Positions 11,798 to 24,800 of a DNA stretch of 64,000 bases are shown here, piece by piece. The notes under the pieces were generated by a model. It was not told the DNA's origin, made no database searches, and saw nothing but the letters and a program-made list of their open reading frames with translations. Numbering within the stretch: position 1 is the stretch's first letter; every line of letters starts with the position of its first letter. The translations under genes were made by a program, and so were the position numbers. Source of the stretch: Dryas octopetala (lineage: Eukaryota; Streptophyta; Magnoliopsida; Rosales; Rosaceae). The stretch spans positions 2,482,501 to 2,546,500 of the forward strand of contig OY992833.1 of the NCBI GenBank assembly GCA_963921425.1, read 5' to 3'.

Positions 11798-12235
11798 TAT
11801 ATATTTAAGAGATAATTAGGCTTAGGTCCTTTATAAAAACAGTTTTTAGATGGAGATCGGGGGTGTTTTCAAATTTATAAGAAAATCCTTTTAATTTATA
11901 ATAATTTAGAAAAAAATCCGTTTAATTTATAATAAAGTCCTTTTAATTTATAAGAAAGTTCTTTTAATTTATAATAAAGTCCTTCCCCAATTTGAAGGGT
12001 ATTTCCCCCTATTTGAAGGGTATTTCCCCTCTTAGGGTGTAGAGTGGGCTTTGTAGAAGCTGCATGTTAGGTTTTAACTCCGAGATTTTGGGCGGAACTC
12101 AAAATTTTGGAGTTAAAACCTAACATAAAGCCGTCAAAGAAGAAAAATAAAAGGACTTAATTAAAAACCTTAAATCACTACCAGTATTAGTTTAAGAAAG
12201 ACTCAAAAAATGAACTAAACTCTAAGTCTTCCTAT
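11798..12235. repeat. Spacer insertion of about 440 bp with a perfect hairpin
   Basis: It is absent from the paralogous spacer near 50500. It contains tandem AATTTATAATAAAGTCC-like units (about 11890-11980) and an 18-bp perfect inverted repeat, ATGTTAGGTTTTAACTCC at 12064-12081 and its complement at 12109-12126, separated by 27 bp. It is probably a MITE-like insertion; terminal repeats were not resolved. Confidence 0.45.
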
Positions 12236-12718
12236 ATTTAATTAGAAATAGAACATGATCAATTGTATTTAATGTTTAGCATCCAATTCTTCCCTTGTTG
12301 TAAAATTTCATTATTCAATATTGTGATTGTAAGGCTTCACTTCATGTATTTCCTGTTCTTTGGGGCTGCATGTATTGATTTCCTTCTTAATAGAAAGCTA
12401 ATATATAGTGCCACTTTGATCACTTTCTCTTCAATATTGCGGTTCATATTGTGTTGCTGTTTACTGATGTGTGTTACATCACTAATCATTACATTTGATA
12501 GGTTACTTTTATATAAGACTAGTCTAGTTTACAATTAAGTTGGAGTAAATCAGTAAGTCATCGAAGATGTGCATACATACCTACCGAAAAATACTGGTGA
12601 AAATATGAATACTTACTCAAAAATTAATTAGGCGCCTGGACAATTCACTTGACATAGAACAATTTAACAATACGTTGTATTAAAGCAATACTCTTGAAGT
12701 CTTCATTATCAAATTGAC
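12236..12718. other. Shared spacer upstream of the H remnant
   Basis: It is similar to 50510-50998, and its right end (from about 12620) also matches 40850-40945. It ends at TTGACTCCG, where unit 2 switches into H-derived sequence while units 3 and 4 continue into the GLP 3' flank. A small open frame (12263-12538) has no recognisable domain. Confidence 0.5.
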
Positions 12719-13090
12719 TCCGAAGAGGGGGGTTTTTTTGGTTTGTTCTCCTTTTTGCATAAAAGGAATGGTTTTTTCCCCTGTTCTTCACCGTACAGTA
12801 AGAGTGGGAAGAAGAACATGGGTGATGTATTTTCTGAATTTGAGTCTCTGTCAGTGAGTGAAGAGAGAGAGATGAGTTGTTTTGCAAAGAGATCGAATAG
12901 GTGAGGGCAATGAAGAACAATGAATGTTCTTGAATCTTGGTCTTTACTCTTTAAGCAGAGGAGACGTTCTTCGTTCATGTGTTTTCCACAGTGAACAAAG
13001 GTAGAATTGGTGGAGAAACGACATGGATTTTTGCCGAATTCCCACAGACCGTGCCAATGTGTTTAGGTGGTTCACCCAAACTTGGGCTAC
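12719..13090 (-). mobile_element. Remnant of LTR element H (unit 2)
   Basis: This is the same internal segment as 40040-40402, joined directly to TTGACTCCG on the left and broken after about 33 bp of LTR on the right. The minus-strand LTR end and primer-site-like block are at about 13040-13060. No coding potential beyond short frames. Confidence 0.6.
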
Positions 13091-13505
13091 GTCTTCAATG
13101 CTCTTGCTGTTAAAACAAATTAACAGTTCGAGCATGTATATATAGTTGCAATATCTCTATAGTCTATACCCCTAGCATAGGCACGTGTTTATATATATAT
13201 CTAATTAAATTAATGGATATATTTGTACGTAATTCTTAATTGAATTGCATGTATCCAAAGTGAAGTAAGAGATTGAGAAATGGAACACACAGCAGCACGT
13301 ACTAGGGCAATATCATTATCATAATGATACTGATCATCAAGTAAATCCACGTAGGATGAAGTACATCATTGAGCTAGCTAGCAAACCCTTTAATTTATTT
13401 AATCAATATTATATTGTAATTTGTGTAGTGAAAATTAAGCATGATAGAATTGGCCATATATAACATCCGAATAGCAGGGAGATGGGCCTTTTTTGTGTAT
13501 ACTTA

Positions 13506-14350
13506 TTAATTGTTGTCGTACCAGAACTGCTTCTGGAGATTGTCGACCAAATTCTTGTCGACTTGGAAGGCCTTTGCAAGAACATCATCAGAGATGGGAG
13601 GGTCGGAGCCGAAGACAGCATTGGCTATGGTGATGACTCCTGGGTTCTGGCTGCTCAGCCCAGCAATGGCCACAGCCTTGGTGTGTCCCACATTCTGTTG
13701 GAAGTGAATGAGACCAACTGGGAAGACAAACACATCTCCCTTGTTCAAAACTTTGGTGAATAGCTTGTTTTTAGCGTTTGGAAGGTTGGAGGTGACGAAT
13801 CCAACGTAGAGTGTGCCTTCCAAGACCACAAGGATTTCAGAGGCACGTGGGTGAGTGTGGGGAGGGTTGATGCCGTTTGGTGCAAAGTCTATGCGAGCCA
13901 AGGATATACCGAGAGTGTTGAGTCCTGCTATTTGCTCCACATTCGCAGGTGTCACTTTAGAACCAACCGCGTTTGCTGTGCTTTGGGGAGTCAACCCGGA
14001 AAAGAAGAAATCGTTTGCTGATGCAAGCTTTGGGTCCTTGCAGAATTTCCCATTCACAAACACTGCTTGCACAAAAAAAATATATAGTTCATGTATAGTT
14101 GTGGGCATGCATTCATTAAGGAACAAAATATATATATACGAATGGATTGTACATATATATGTAATAATTCTTCATGTATAATAATCATATATAGTAATGC
14201 ATAAGTATATATACCAGCAGATTGGGTGTCATTAATATCTACGCAGAAGTCCTGCAGAGGACTGGGGTCAGAGGCAGACACTACAAGGAAGGTTGCCAAT
14301 GCCAGAATGGCAATTACAGTAACTGCAGGGAAATGAACAGCTTTCATCAT
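13506..14350 (-). CDS. GLP: Germin-like protein, copy 2
   Basis: It encodes the same 230-aa secreted cupin as copy 1. Exon 1 is 14350-14215, the intron 14214-14063 and exon 2 14062-13506. Exon 1 differs from copy 1 by two synonymous changes (a Val codon in the TVI stretch and one in FLVVSA). Metal ligands His114, His116, Glu121 and His165 and both cysteines are present. The whole unit 12877-15128 is a near-exact repeat of 1-2252 at an offset of 12876 bp, so the duplication is recent or homogenised. The upstream region keeps the same TATA box. Probably functional, apoplastic. Confidence 0.95.
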
Positions 14351-14485
14351 ACTGATCGAATTATAACTTATAAGCTTGCTTGCTAGCTTAATTGGTTGGC
14401 CTCAAACTTGTACTGTTTTGTGTAGACTACTTAATTGGTTTGAGTCTGAGATCGATGGATGAAAATCCTGCATTGGGTATATGCC

Positions 14486-14493
14486 TATTTATA
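14486..14493 (-). promoter_or_regulatory. TATA box of GLP2
   Basis: TATAAATA lies on the minus strand 136 nt upstream of the GLP2 start, the exact equivalent of the GLP1 box. Confidence 0.65.
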
Positions 14494-15128
14494 GCAGCTT
14501 GGAGCTAGACGCTGAACGAACTGGTCTTTGGAGCTAGACACTGAAAGAACTGGTCTTTGATTTTTGTCGAAGCAGGTAACGACTTGGCTAATTTTTCCTA
14601 GCAGGTAAGGACTGAATTGGTACGTTGATTAAGTCTTTACATGTGAATGTGAATCGATCATCCCAAACAAAAAAAAACAAAAATCAAAATTTGAGCTAGG
14701 TACATTAATTAGACTACTTGCTCCAACATATATTTGATATTAAATTCCTCCTCTTCCTTCTCGAATGGATTTCTATATATGATGTCAATTTCTTAAATTA
14801 AATGTCCACAATCTTTTCTGTAGATAGATTAGAGATCACAGAAAATGCACTAATTAATTGTTAGCACTAACCGGATTGTGCATTTTAATTCCTTTTGGTT
14901 TTGGGAAATTTCATTAAATAATCCACTTTAATATATTATAGCTTCAATTTAGACATTTTGCCATATATATATATATATATGTTCATAGTTGTTCATAATT
15001 AATTTATTGATTCTCATTATAACCTGAAATTAGATGCTGAAGAATTATTTCAAACTACGAAGTTTCATATACCTACATGTGAATTGCAAATCTTATTATG
15101 CTTCGTTTTGATATTACCTGACGTTATA
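14494..15128. other. GLP2 upstream region
   Basis: Near-identical to 1618-2252. At 15128 it runs without interruption into the copy of J. This makes it the empty site for insertion G. No gene is seen. Confidence 0.6.
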
Positions 15129-15948
15129 TAAGCATTTGAGTTTATATAACACTCACTATATTGATTTTTATATATGCACTTATGAAAATTTTCAGTTGTG
15201 AAGGGGAGAAATGACCGATCATAAAGAACGGCGTGAAATAGCATAATATGCATATACTAGTCTTTTTTCATACCATTCAATATGAGAATGAGAATTGAAT
15301 GATAATGCAAATATAGTGAATGCATTTATTCGAAAACTAGATGCATATATATACAACTAAACTGCAAAGTCACATATAGAAGTTTTATATATGCCAACAT
15401 GGATTGATGTCCTGACAAGATAGTCCATCAATTTGGCTGAAAATCGTTTATTGCACACATGAAGCGTGAAAAATATATAGGTTCCAAAGTTTAGCTCTCC
15501 AGAAGTGGAGATCGAGTATATGAGATGGTCTACACAAGCCCAATTAATTAAATTAGAAGATCCACATTCTCTACACAAATAATCCTAGAAGAGATGATAG
15601 TCCCTGAAAAGACTATAAAAGTCCCTGAAGAGGCATGGGTACCCAATTATAAAGATATATTTATATCTAATATATGCATGCAAATGAGAATTGTGAGATC
15701 GTTGATATAATGAAGATATATTTTGTTTATAGTAGCTACTAAAAATAATCAGGGGCTATAATAATGTGGAATCACGTCTACTATAAATGCCGACAAAATT
15801 AAATGATTGGCCAAACTGGAAAGAGACAATTTTAGTAGAATTGAATATCATTAAAAATGTGGAATAATAAGGACCTATAGTTCAAACACCAATATTGTTA
15901 ACCTTGAAGGTTATTGAATGTTTGAAATAAAGTGAATGAAATCACTAT
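15129..15948 (+). pseudogene. Second copy of decayed copia J (part 1)
   Basis: It matches 7989-8808 with scattered substitutions and includes the NWKE..VELN trace near 15815. It ends at the same Mutator-like insertion point. Being duplicated with GLP2, it shows that J and the Mutator-like insertion predate this duplication. Confidence 0.6.
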
Positions 15949-16203
15949 GGGTTAAATACAAAAATGGTCCTCTAATTTTCACTCGTATCTCAAAGTGGAT
16001 CACGAACTTTAAAACATGAGAAATTTGCCCACGGACTTTTCAAAGTGTTTCAAGTCAGTACAAATGTTAACTTTCATCCAGTCAGTTGACGGAAGTGATC
16101 ATGTGCACCACACATGACCACTTTATGGGGGTATTTTTGTCCATTCAGAAAAAAACAAAATTAAAAAAATTAAAAAATTAAAAAAACAAACTGAAAAAAT
16201 TTA
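15949..16203. mobile_element. Truncated Mutator-like element (left arm only)
   Basis: It starts GGGTTAAATAC as at 8809 and follows that arm to the A-rich zone. It then switches within ATTAAA into the middle of an LTR of element A. The shared ATTAAATGGCC at the joint suggests deletion by microhomology. The right arm and right target duplication are gone. Confidence 0.8.
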
Positions 16204-16522
16204 AAAAATTAAATGGCCAAGAGACACATTCCATTGAATGGGCAAAAGGCATATATGTTCATAGCCATGGTTGTTTTAATTCAATCAGTGTTTCTTTATG
16301 AAACTTTGTGTCTGTTCAGTTTTAATTGAACGTATACCAGTGACTTACTGAAGGATGACTCTATATAAAACAAATCAATGTTGGGCCTATTACTTTATAA
16401 AGCCCAATACTTAATTCCTTTCCACTTACATTTTCCATTCAGATAGAATATGATATTTAAGCAAATAAATATTTCCATAATAAATTTAAATATTCATTAC
16501 TTAAAATATCATAATTCTAACA
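16204..16522 (-). repeat. 3' LTR of copia A (truncated)
   Basis: It matches the inner 320 bp of the LTR at 39277-39688 and of A' at 55857-56838. In element orientation it begins TGTTAGAATTATG at 16522, directly after a polypurine tract (GTGGGGGAT, minus strand, 16523-16531). Its outer end is missing, fused to the Mutator-like fragment. Confidence 0.75.
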
Positions 16523-17269
16523 ATCCCCCACATGAATGAAAATTGGCACAAATATATGCATATGAGGATGCAGACACTAGAAAGAGTTACTTATTGGAAA
16601 GTTATTGAATCAAGATACGTAGCTTGTGGCCTTGAACCTTCCCTAGTGAAGGACTATCAGATTTACTTGGCTAATCAGTGAACGCAACGTCTTGAACTAT
16701 TCAGCCGTTGGTGTAAACCAAGACAATAGTAGTCACACAATAATCTCCCAGACATATTTTTGTTCTAACGGTTGTGTTCATTTTGGCCTTGAACAAAACC
16801 TGGTCTTCATGAGTGCTTTAGAGAATTCAGCCCTACGTAAAATTCTCATAGAAACGGCCACATTTCCACTCATATAGGTGACTGCTTATAAGGAATATCC
16901 TGCCATACCCCACTTGGATAAACCAAGATATAGAATCATTAAAAGCATAGCTTAGCCTATAATCACATTGCAGCCAGCACTGCTTCGTCTTATTAGGAAT
17001 GGGAAGGAGATTTTATCTCCGCAGTGCTAGGTCAGAGCATACCATAATTTAGTTGTCCCTTTTAAACCTAAATCTTGGGATCGCCAGTCAACTAGGTTGG
17101 GTTTGCACTATGGCTTCTCTTTTACTAGGGCTTTAATCCCATTTCCTTTCGTAAACTTGCTCTCTATTCAAACCTTTCGTAAACGGATCCGCTAAATTAA
17201 CTCTTGACTTCACATAGTCAATGGTAATGATATATACCACTAGAGAGCAGTTGCTTCACGGTTGTTATG
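16523..17269 (-). pseudogene. Copia A, 3' end of pol (fragment left of B)
   Basis: Minus-strand sequence matching the terminal RNase H region and 3' untranslated part of A. About 280 bp (16991-17269) are repeated at 28614-28905 on the other side of element B, with indels near 17150. The reading frame is broken. It stops abruptly at the LTR of B. Confidence 0.7.
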
Positions 17270-18942
17270 TTAAAGTTTAATTTAGGTGATCTATTCACTT
17301 AATTAACTTGATTAAATTCACTTTCAGTGATCAGATCCCAATTTTAATTTTATATGATCATTCATGAACTAATCAAACAGACACAACTCTGACGTTCCAG
17401 TAACTAAAATCTGAACCTCCAGATTTACTTGTAAAATTAAATCAACTTCAGTAAATGCCACAAGTCAGAACACACCAGGGAATTGAGTGACACCCTATGC
17501 ACTCAAAGGATCCATCAATGTAGGCATCCCAGTGCTATCAACAACTAAAGTGGTGTGTGGACAGATTTAACAAACTTTTATTTAGCATTCATGGTCTAAG
17601 TTAACATGCTAAGGTGAAGTGTGTGATCTTGTGAAGATATTTTCGAATCAATAATCAGCAACACATAGGAAAACAGATCACAAACAAGCCACACAATTGT
17701 TCACCCAGAAAACCACTAACGGTTAAAAACTGGGGGTCTTTCCAGCTGACCAAGCAATCCACTAAAGAAGAAGTTCAATACAAAGGGAGCACACAGCACA
17801 CAAGCTCAATCACTAAGTCCTAGACTAAGTGGCAGCTTTCTTACCCCTTTGTGCAACTTCCATAAGCAAGGCAATCGGTCATTCATGAAGAAGGCAGCTC
17901 CAACTCCAAGCTCATCAACCCATGTCACCAATTCGCACCAAGCCCAGTAGATTCATCAATGCATGAACATGATATGCCAATGTAGGATTCTTAAAAAGAA
18001 AAGATCAACCTTATCAAGCTAGAGGCATGAAAAGGTTGATAATGAATCCTTTAACTAAAATCTAAAATGAATGTGTTTGAAGAATATATGAAAAGATTTA
18101 AACACTCAAACCCATTTAGAATTTTAGATGAAACAAAACAAGTTCAGAAAAATCTTTTTGATTTTTGAAGAATTAAAAGAACATTTTATGAATTGTTAAA
18201 GATGAGCACTTAACCTCAAAAATACCCAGGCATGAAACCTGAAAAGTACACACTCAAAATGCTCATACACCTACACAAAAAGATCTGAACGGAATGCACC
18301 ATATACCCGTACACACCCACGCAACTTTCATGTTTGCCCGAGCCACGTGGAAGCCAATCAATGGCTGCCCACAAGAGACGAATCAGGGGCATATTCTCTT
18401 TGTCCTAGAGGGGTATCCTAGTATTACTAAGGATAGAAATGAGGAGCTGTAAAAAGGAATTTTGCTTTATTTTGCAAAAATCAGAAATGGGGAAAATGAT
18501 GAATAGTGCTGATGTGTGAAGGTGTGTGGCGTGAATGGCAAAGATGCAATCAGATCTGATTGATACAGTAGGGGAACCAAGCCATGTGCAATGCACATGC
18601 ATGTTTAGTAAAAAACAGAACATGGGCTTTCAATGAAATGGGCTGTAAAAGTAAAACCCGAAATGGCCCCACTATAGTGACTGTGACTTAAGTATCAACC
18701 ACTGTACGTGAAAAACATTGTTCTTTATGATCAGTGAATGACTAGTCAAATAGACAAAAAACTGTTATTTTCATGAAATGAATGAAGTGCAGTATACCTT
18801 GTGTCTTTGTTCATTCTTGACTTCTTCAATACAGCTGAACTTGTCCTTAATCTAGCCTAGAGCTTGTGAGTGATTAAATACAAATAAATACAATTGTTTT
18901 GACAAGGAAAATAGCCAATATAACAAATCCTAGAAACTAACA
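17270..18942 (-). repeat. 3' LTR of element B
   Basis: 1673 bp, nearly identical to 26943-28611 with a handful of substitutions and small indels, so insertion is old enough to have diverged slightly. The outer end reads TTAAAG where the other LTR has TGAAAG, so the terminal TG is mutated or recombined. The inner end ...ACTAACA abuts the polypurine tract. Confidence 0.9.
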
Positions 18943-18955
18943 ATCTCTCCCTTTG
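18943..18955 (-). other. Polypurine tract of element B
   Basis: The minus strand reads AAAGGGAGAGAT immediately before the 3' LTR start TGTTAG. This is the usual second-strand primer of LTR elements and fixes the LTR boundary. Confidence 0.8.
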
Positions 18956-19297
18956 GCTTTCCTTGACAAAACATCAACCCATTCACCTCACAAGACTCTC
19001 AACACTCAGCCCAACACTGTGTTATAATGTACCTACAAGAAGAAGTACTTGCACAACACAAAATATGATAGTACAGCAACCAATGCAATTTAAACACAGC
19101 AAGCAATGTAGATTAAACAAATACATTCTCCCCCTTTTTGTCATGGAAAGACAAAAGGACATACATAAAAGGAAAGTTCAGTTCAAAAGCACAGAAAGTT
19201 GGAGAGATATGCAAGAGAAAAATACATGCTGAAAGAGTAAATTCCATAAAAGTCTGACTCCCCCTAAATTCTAACTCCCCCTAAATTCTAACTCCCC

Positions 19298-20515
19298 CTA
19301 AAACTGAGAACCGGCAGCAGCAGCAGCAGCATCTCTGTAACGGGCTTGCATGGCAAGTTCAAAGTCATCTACAGGCTGAAAAGCTACTGAGCTCGCTGGC
19401 ACTGGAGAATCGGTGGGGCCCATCTCTGGAGCGTCATCGGAATGATCAGGAATGTCAGCATGTGGATCACCATCCTCAGTATGGAGCCCATCAGAATAAG
19501 GAACGATGGCAAAGGTAGCAAAATGAGCTGTGTGAGCTGCTAGTTGGGCCATGAGGTCCGCAATAATAGCCGATTGACCTTTGACCTTGGCAAGAAGGGC
19601 AGCGTTCGCTTGTTCAAGAGAAGGAGCCTGATCCCCTCGCTTTTTGCGAGCAAAAGTTTCACTAACCTTCATGACTGTTTTCGTGTAGTCAGCCATAGGC
19701 TCAGCAAATGTATCCAGGTCAGCCACAGAAGAGACACCACTTTGGGCACAAAGGAGGTGAATAAGGAGAGGGAAAATGAGGGCACCCTTGTGGTCACGAC
19801 CACTACCGATTGTCTTGGTCTGAATGTGTTCATAAATAAGAAAGCCTAAGGGAACAGGATCCTTATTCAGAAAAGACATCATCACTTGAATTTGCTCCTC
19901 AGAAGGGTGCGAATTGTGGGAGGTAGGAATAATATTGTGACGCACAAAATCCCACAAAAACCTGTGAAAAGGTTTGAATTCGGACTTCTCTAGTAACACA
20001 CCGTCCTTTAAAGGGGTAGCAGGGTTAACATAGGCCACGGCCTGGAAGTGAGCAGCAGTATATGACCGAGACCGTTCTAAATATTGCAGGTAATCAGTGT
20101 GGGTAGATTTTTTTAACCCAAGAACCTGACAAATCTTACTAGGTCGAAAATAAACATCACAGTTGCGCACATAGACATTAAAACCTGTTCGGGCAATGCG
20201 ACTTGGAAAATTGGCATAAAATTCCTGAACTATGGTGAGGTTGTAGGAAGGGACTGTGTGATGGAGGTCATTCAAGGTGGAGACTTGATAGTCACTGAGG
20301 AAGGAGAAGACTTGACGAAAGAGATGGAGATTAAAGTCCTCTAACCTGTAGTGGCGCTCAGTGACCACAGAGCGGAAACGCACAACGCGAAAGAATCTCT
20401 TTGCCCATCAAGTTGTAAACCGATTCTGCCCATTGATGAAATCTTCTTCCTCACAGTCCTCCGTCGTGGATTGTCGTTGACGGCTGCGAGAGGGGATGAT
20501 GGTGGAGCCCGACAT
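19298..20515 (-). pseudogene. Extra ORF downstream of pol in element B
   Basis: A 361-aa open frame (20383-19298) starts MRFRSVVTERHY. The same frame runs upstream through WAKRFFRVV to an in-frame TGA at 20408-20410. Beyond that lies a likely true start at 20515 (MSGSTIIPSR...). It would thus be about 405 aa with one nonsense codon. It lies where some Sireviruses carry an envelope-like gene. I see no signal peptide or membrane segment. The motifs around FYANF and the IFPLLIH stretch resemble the 'putative plant transposon protein' domain, from memory. The C-terminus is Ala- and Asp-rich. Function unknown. Confidence 0.6.
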
Positions 20516-21838
20516 GGTGAGAAGCCCGATATTGCAAATCGAGGCGCGAGAAGAAAAATGTAGGCCGAGTCGCGATAGAGACTGAGTCGCGAGAGGGAAG
20601 GTGCCGACCGAGTCGCGAGCAAGAGGAGGAAGGCTGAATCGCGAGAAGGAGAGAGAGAAGGATGCGGCAAGGGAAGAGAAGAGAAGATGAAGATTCTGAA
20701 ATTTTAGGGCTTTGAAGGAAAAAAGAGGGGCGCGTGGATTATAAGGGCTGCTAGAGAGGAGATAAATGTCCGAAAAACCCTTAATGAACAGTGATCCAAA
20801 GTGCAGAATGGCTCTGTGAAATTGACTGTATTTGACGAGTGTTAGACTAGTCAAAATGAACAAACTGCGTACTGGAACATAAAACAGCCATGTGATTTGA
20901 CAAAAAGATAGAGGAATCCTTAAAGAGTTGGAAGCAATGACACACAAAAAAAATCTATGAGTTTGATGTGCTTCAGGGATTTTATTTTTGACAAAACAAC
21001 AAACACAATTGAAAAGAATTAACCACCAATATCAACACTCTAATAGATATGGAAAATGAAGATTGCAAATTTTGTGCAAGAAAATAAGCATATTTGGGAT
21101 ATAGGGAGGTCAATGCTAGCATTCAAGACTTGTTCAAGATGGAAAAACAATGTCAAAGACAACCAAAGAGGTTAAATAAGTTTCATCCACAACAAGAGAT
21201 TAGAATGAAACCACTCAAGAGAATTTCTAATTTGGGAACAAATCTTGAAAGCAAAGTTTTTCAACTCATGACAATGGCTATGAGAAAATTGTTTTCATTT
21301 GTTTTGTTTAGGCACATCCCAAGTTAAGTGCAATGATTTGGTCCAATTTTGCGACTCTTTACCTTAGAACACCATAAAAACACCTTATTTCTCCCTAGGG
21401 CCGTGACTTCTTTGGTCACACTTCCTTTTTTGTTTTTTGTTTTTTGTTTTTGTTTTTTTTGTTTTTTTGTTTTTTTGATATTTTTGTATGGTGCACATTT
21501 GTTCAAATGAGGAAAACTTAGCTGAAAATAGGTCATAAAGGAGAAATTATATTGAAAGGCTAAATTGCATCCTCAAACAAATTGTCTTTGAAAAGTATTT
21601 AACAAGTTTGATTGACCATGACAAAGTGTTAAATAGAAAGAGATCTCAAAGCTAACATTGGACACGAAGAAAGGATTATGCTTATTGACATGACACATGT
21701 GATGCAAAGACCTTTTTGAATATCAAAGAGAGTGTGACAAGCAATGTTAAGACCTTTCAAAATGGTTATTAAAAAAACGAAACTACTTAAACCAAAGAAA
21801 GGAAACTTGAACAATGAAGCACATTTGACTACAAAGAA
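20516..21838. other. Element B interior between pol and the extra ORF
   Basis: This is 1.3 kb without a supported gene. It has a T-rich tract at 21425-21478 and AT-rich sequence. Open frames here are short and unconserved in appearance. It probably is the untranslated interval and promoter or splice region for the downstream ORF, by analogy with Sireviruses. Confidence 0.4.
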
Positions 21839-24800
21839 TCATGCATGTGTACAAATGCCAATTGACTTCCGAAGACTAATGTGCTTTGGATTCTCTAAAG
21901 CCTTTGTAAAGATGTCTGCAAGTTGCTGTTCGGAAGGAACAAAAGTCAAAGTAAGAGTTCCACTCTCCACAAGATCTCGAATGAAATGATGTCTTATGTC
22001 AATATGCTTGGTAGATATCTATAGCACTCATGTTATCACAATAGATGAGAAAAGTTTTCTCATCAATTCCATAATCGGCTAACATTTGTCTCATCCAAAT
22101 GAGTTGTGTACAACAACTCCCTACTGCTATATATTCAGCTTCAGCAGTCGACAAAGAGACAGAATTCTGCTTCTTGCTATGCCAAGACACTAAGTTATTC
22201 CCAACATAGAAAGCACCACCCGAGGTGCTCTTCAAATCATCACTACACCCAGCCCAATCAGAGTCACTAAATCCAACCAATTTAGTGTTGGTATCATGGG
22301 TATACCACAACCCATAGTCAAGAGTCCCACTTACATATTTGATGATCCTTTTTGTTGCAAACAAATGAGATTCTTTGGGATCACTTTGGAACCTAGCACA
22401 CACTCCTACCGCAAACAATATGTCCGGTCTACTAGCTGTGAGGTAGAGGAAACTTCCTATCATGCTTCTATACAAGGTTTGGTCCACTTGCTTACCACTT
22501 TGATCCCTATGAAGTTTGGAGCTTTTACTCATTGGAGTAGTAGCCACTTTGGAAGACTCAAGCCCAAATTTTTTGACCAAGTTTCTAGCATACTTAGATT
22601 GGGAGATAAATATCCCACTATCTACTTGCTTAACTTGCAGCCTTAAAAAGAAATTCATTTCACCAACTAGACTCATTTCAAATTCACTAGACATTACATC
22701 AATGAATCTCTTAACATGAAAATTTGAAGTTGAACCAAAGACAATATCATCCACATAAACTTGAGCAATCAAGACATCATTTTTTAACCTTTTTACAAAT
22801 AGGGTCTTGTCAACGGACCCTCTTTGATACCCATTTGACAACAAGTGATGAGAGAGTCTCTCATACCAAGCTCTTGGAGATTGCTTCAGCCCATACAAGG
22901 CTTTCCTCAATTTATAAACACCATCTCTCATGTGAGGATCCTCAAAACCTTTTGGTTGTTCCACAAAAACTTCCTCATTCAAGTAACCATTTAAAAATGC
23001 CGTTTTAACATCCATTTGATACAATTTGAACTTAAGATGACATGCAATGGCACAAAGTAACCTAACGGACTCAAGTCTAGCAACGGGTGCAAAAGTCTCA
23101 TCAAAATCAATACCCTCTAATTGAGAGTATCCTTGAGCAACAAGCCTAGCCTTGTTTCTAACTACATTCCCAAATTCATCAGATTTATTTTGAAGATCCA
23201 TTTGGTTCCAATGACATTTGTGTTGGCTGGTCTTTCTACAAGAGTCCACACTTGGTTTCTCTCAAATTGGTTCAATTCCTCATGCATTGCACTCACCCAT
23301 TCCTCATGATTGAGTGCTTCTTTGACATTCTTAGGTTCAACAATGGACACATAGCACACATGAGCAAGTTCATTTGCCATTTGTTTTCTAGTCCTAACTG
23401 GCTGGTCTAAAGAACCTAGAATTACATCTTCACCATGGTTACACCTCACCCATCTTGGTTTTTCAGATCTGTCACTCAAGGTTTTGTCATTTTGTTCGCT
23501 CTCTGACTTATCAAACTCAACATTTTTTGAGTCATCAGTAAGGTCATCACTGCCTGACTTGGACTCTTCTTTAACCAAATTATCCTCTTTAGGATCAGAT
23601 TGAGGGAACAATCCATCCTTATCTGCAACCATTTCAATAGATGCATCATGATCATCTATTTTCACATTTATGGACTCCATCATAGAATTTGTTCGCAAAT
23701 TGAAAACTCTGAAAGCTCTACTGTTGGATGAATAGCCTAAAAACAGACCCTCATCACTCTTAGAATCAAATTTCCCCAAATGTTCTCTATCCCTAAGGAT
23801 GTAGCATGCACTCCCAAACACTCTAAAGTGTGTAACCTTAGGTTTCCTACCCTTCCATAGTTCATAGGGAGTCTTTTTGGTTCCCGGCCTAAGGTAGACT
23901 CTATTTATGATGTAACATGCTGTGTTGACCGCCTCAGCCCAGAAATGTTTAGCAAGATTTTTGCTATTCAACATCACTCTTGCCATCTCAATCAAAACCC
24001 TATTCTTTCTCTTAACGATTCCATTTTGTTGGGGTGTTATTGGAGCTGAGAATTCATGTTTAATACCCATTTGACAACAAAACTCATCGAATTGAGAGTT
24101 TTCAAACTCAGTTCCATGGTCTGATCTAATTCTGGACAGGGTTGACAGACTTGACATACCTTCACTTTTCAGCAGTTTCACAATCTTGACAAAATGATGA
24201 AATGTCTCCGACTTGTCCTTAAGAAATGACACCCAAGTGTACCTAGAAAAATCATCTACCATGACTAGAATGTATTTCTTTCCACCTATTGACAAGGTTT
24301 GGACAGGACCAACTAAATCCAAGTGAATTAGTTCAAGTGTCCTAGAGGTGCCTATGTCTTTGACTCTTTTGTGTGGTTCTTTGGTTTGTTTCCCCATTTG
24401 ACATGGACCACAAATAAAAGTTTCCGGCTTTCCTATCTTTGGTAGACCTCTAACAACCTCATGCTTAGACAACTTGTAAAGGTCATGAACATTAATGTGA
24501 CCAAGTCTTTGATGCCAAAGAGAGCTAGTGTCATCAATAGCTCTATTGCAAGTATTCTCAATTTTTCCAACATTGCCATCAAACACATAGCAATCATCCC
24601 TAGACCTAGGGGCATTCAAGATCTCCCTTCCTTGGGAGTCAACAATTCTACATCCACTCTTGGACATACACACTTCACCACCCCATTCATCACAAAGTTG
24701 GCTAATACTAAGCAAATTAGAATTCAGCCCATCAACAAATCTTACATTTTTCAATTCGGGTATACCGGGAATGTGTACAACCCCTTTTCCACTCACATAG

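Noticed and set aside
18405..18623. Small ORF repeated at 28078-28296
   Set aside because: It lies in both LTRs of element B, so its conservation reflects LTR identity, not coding.
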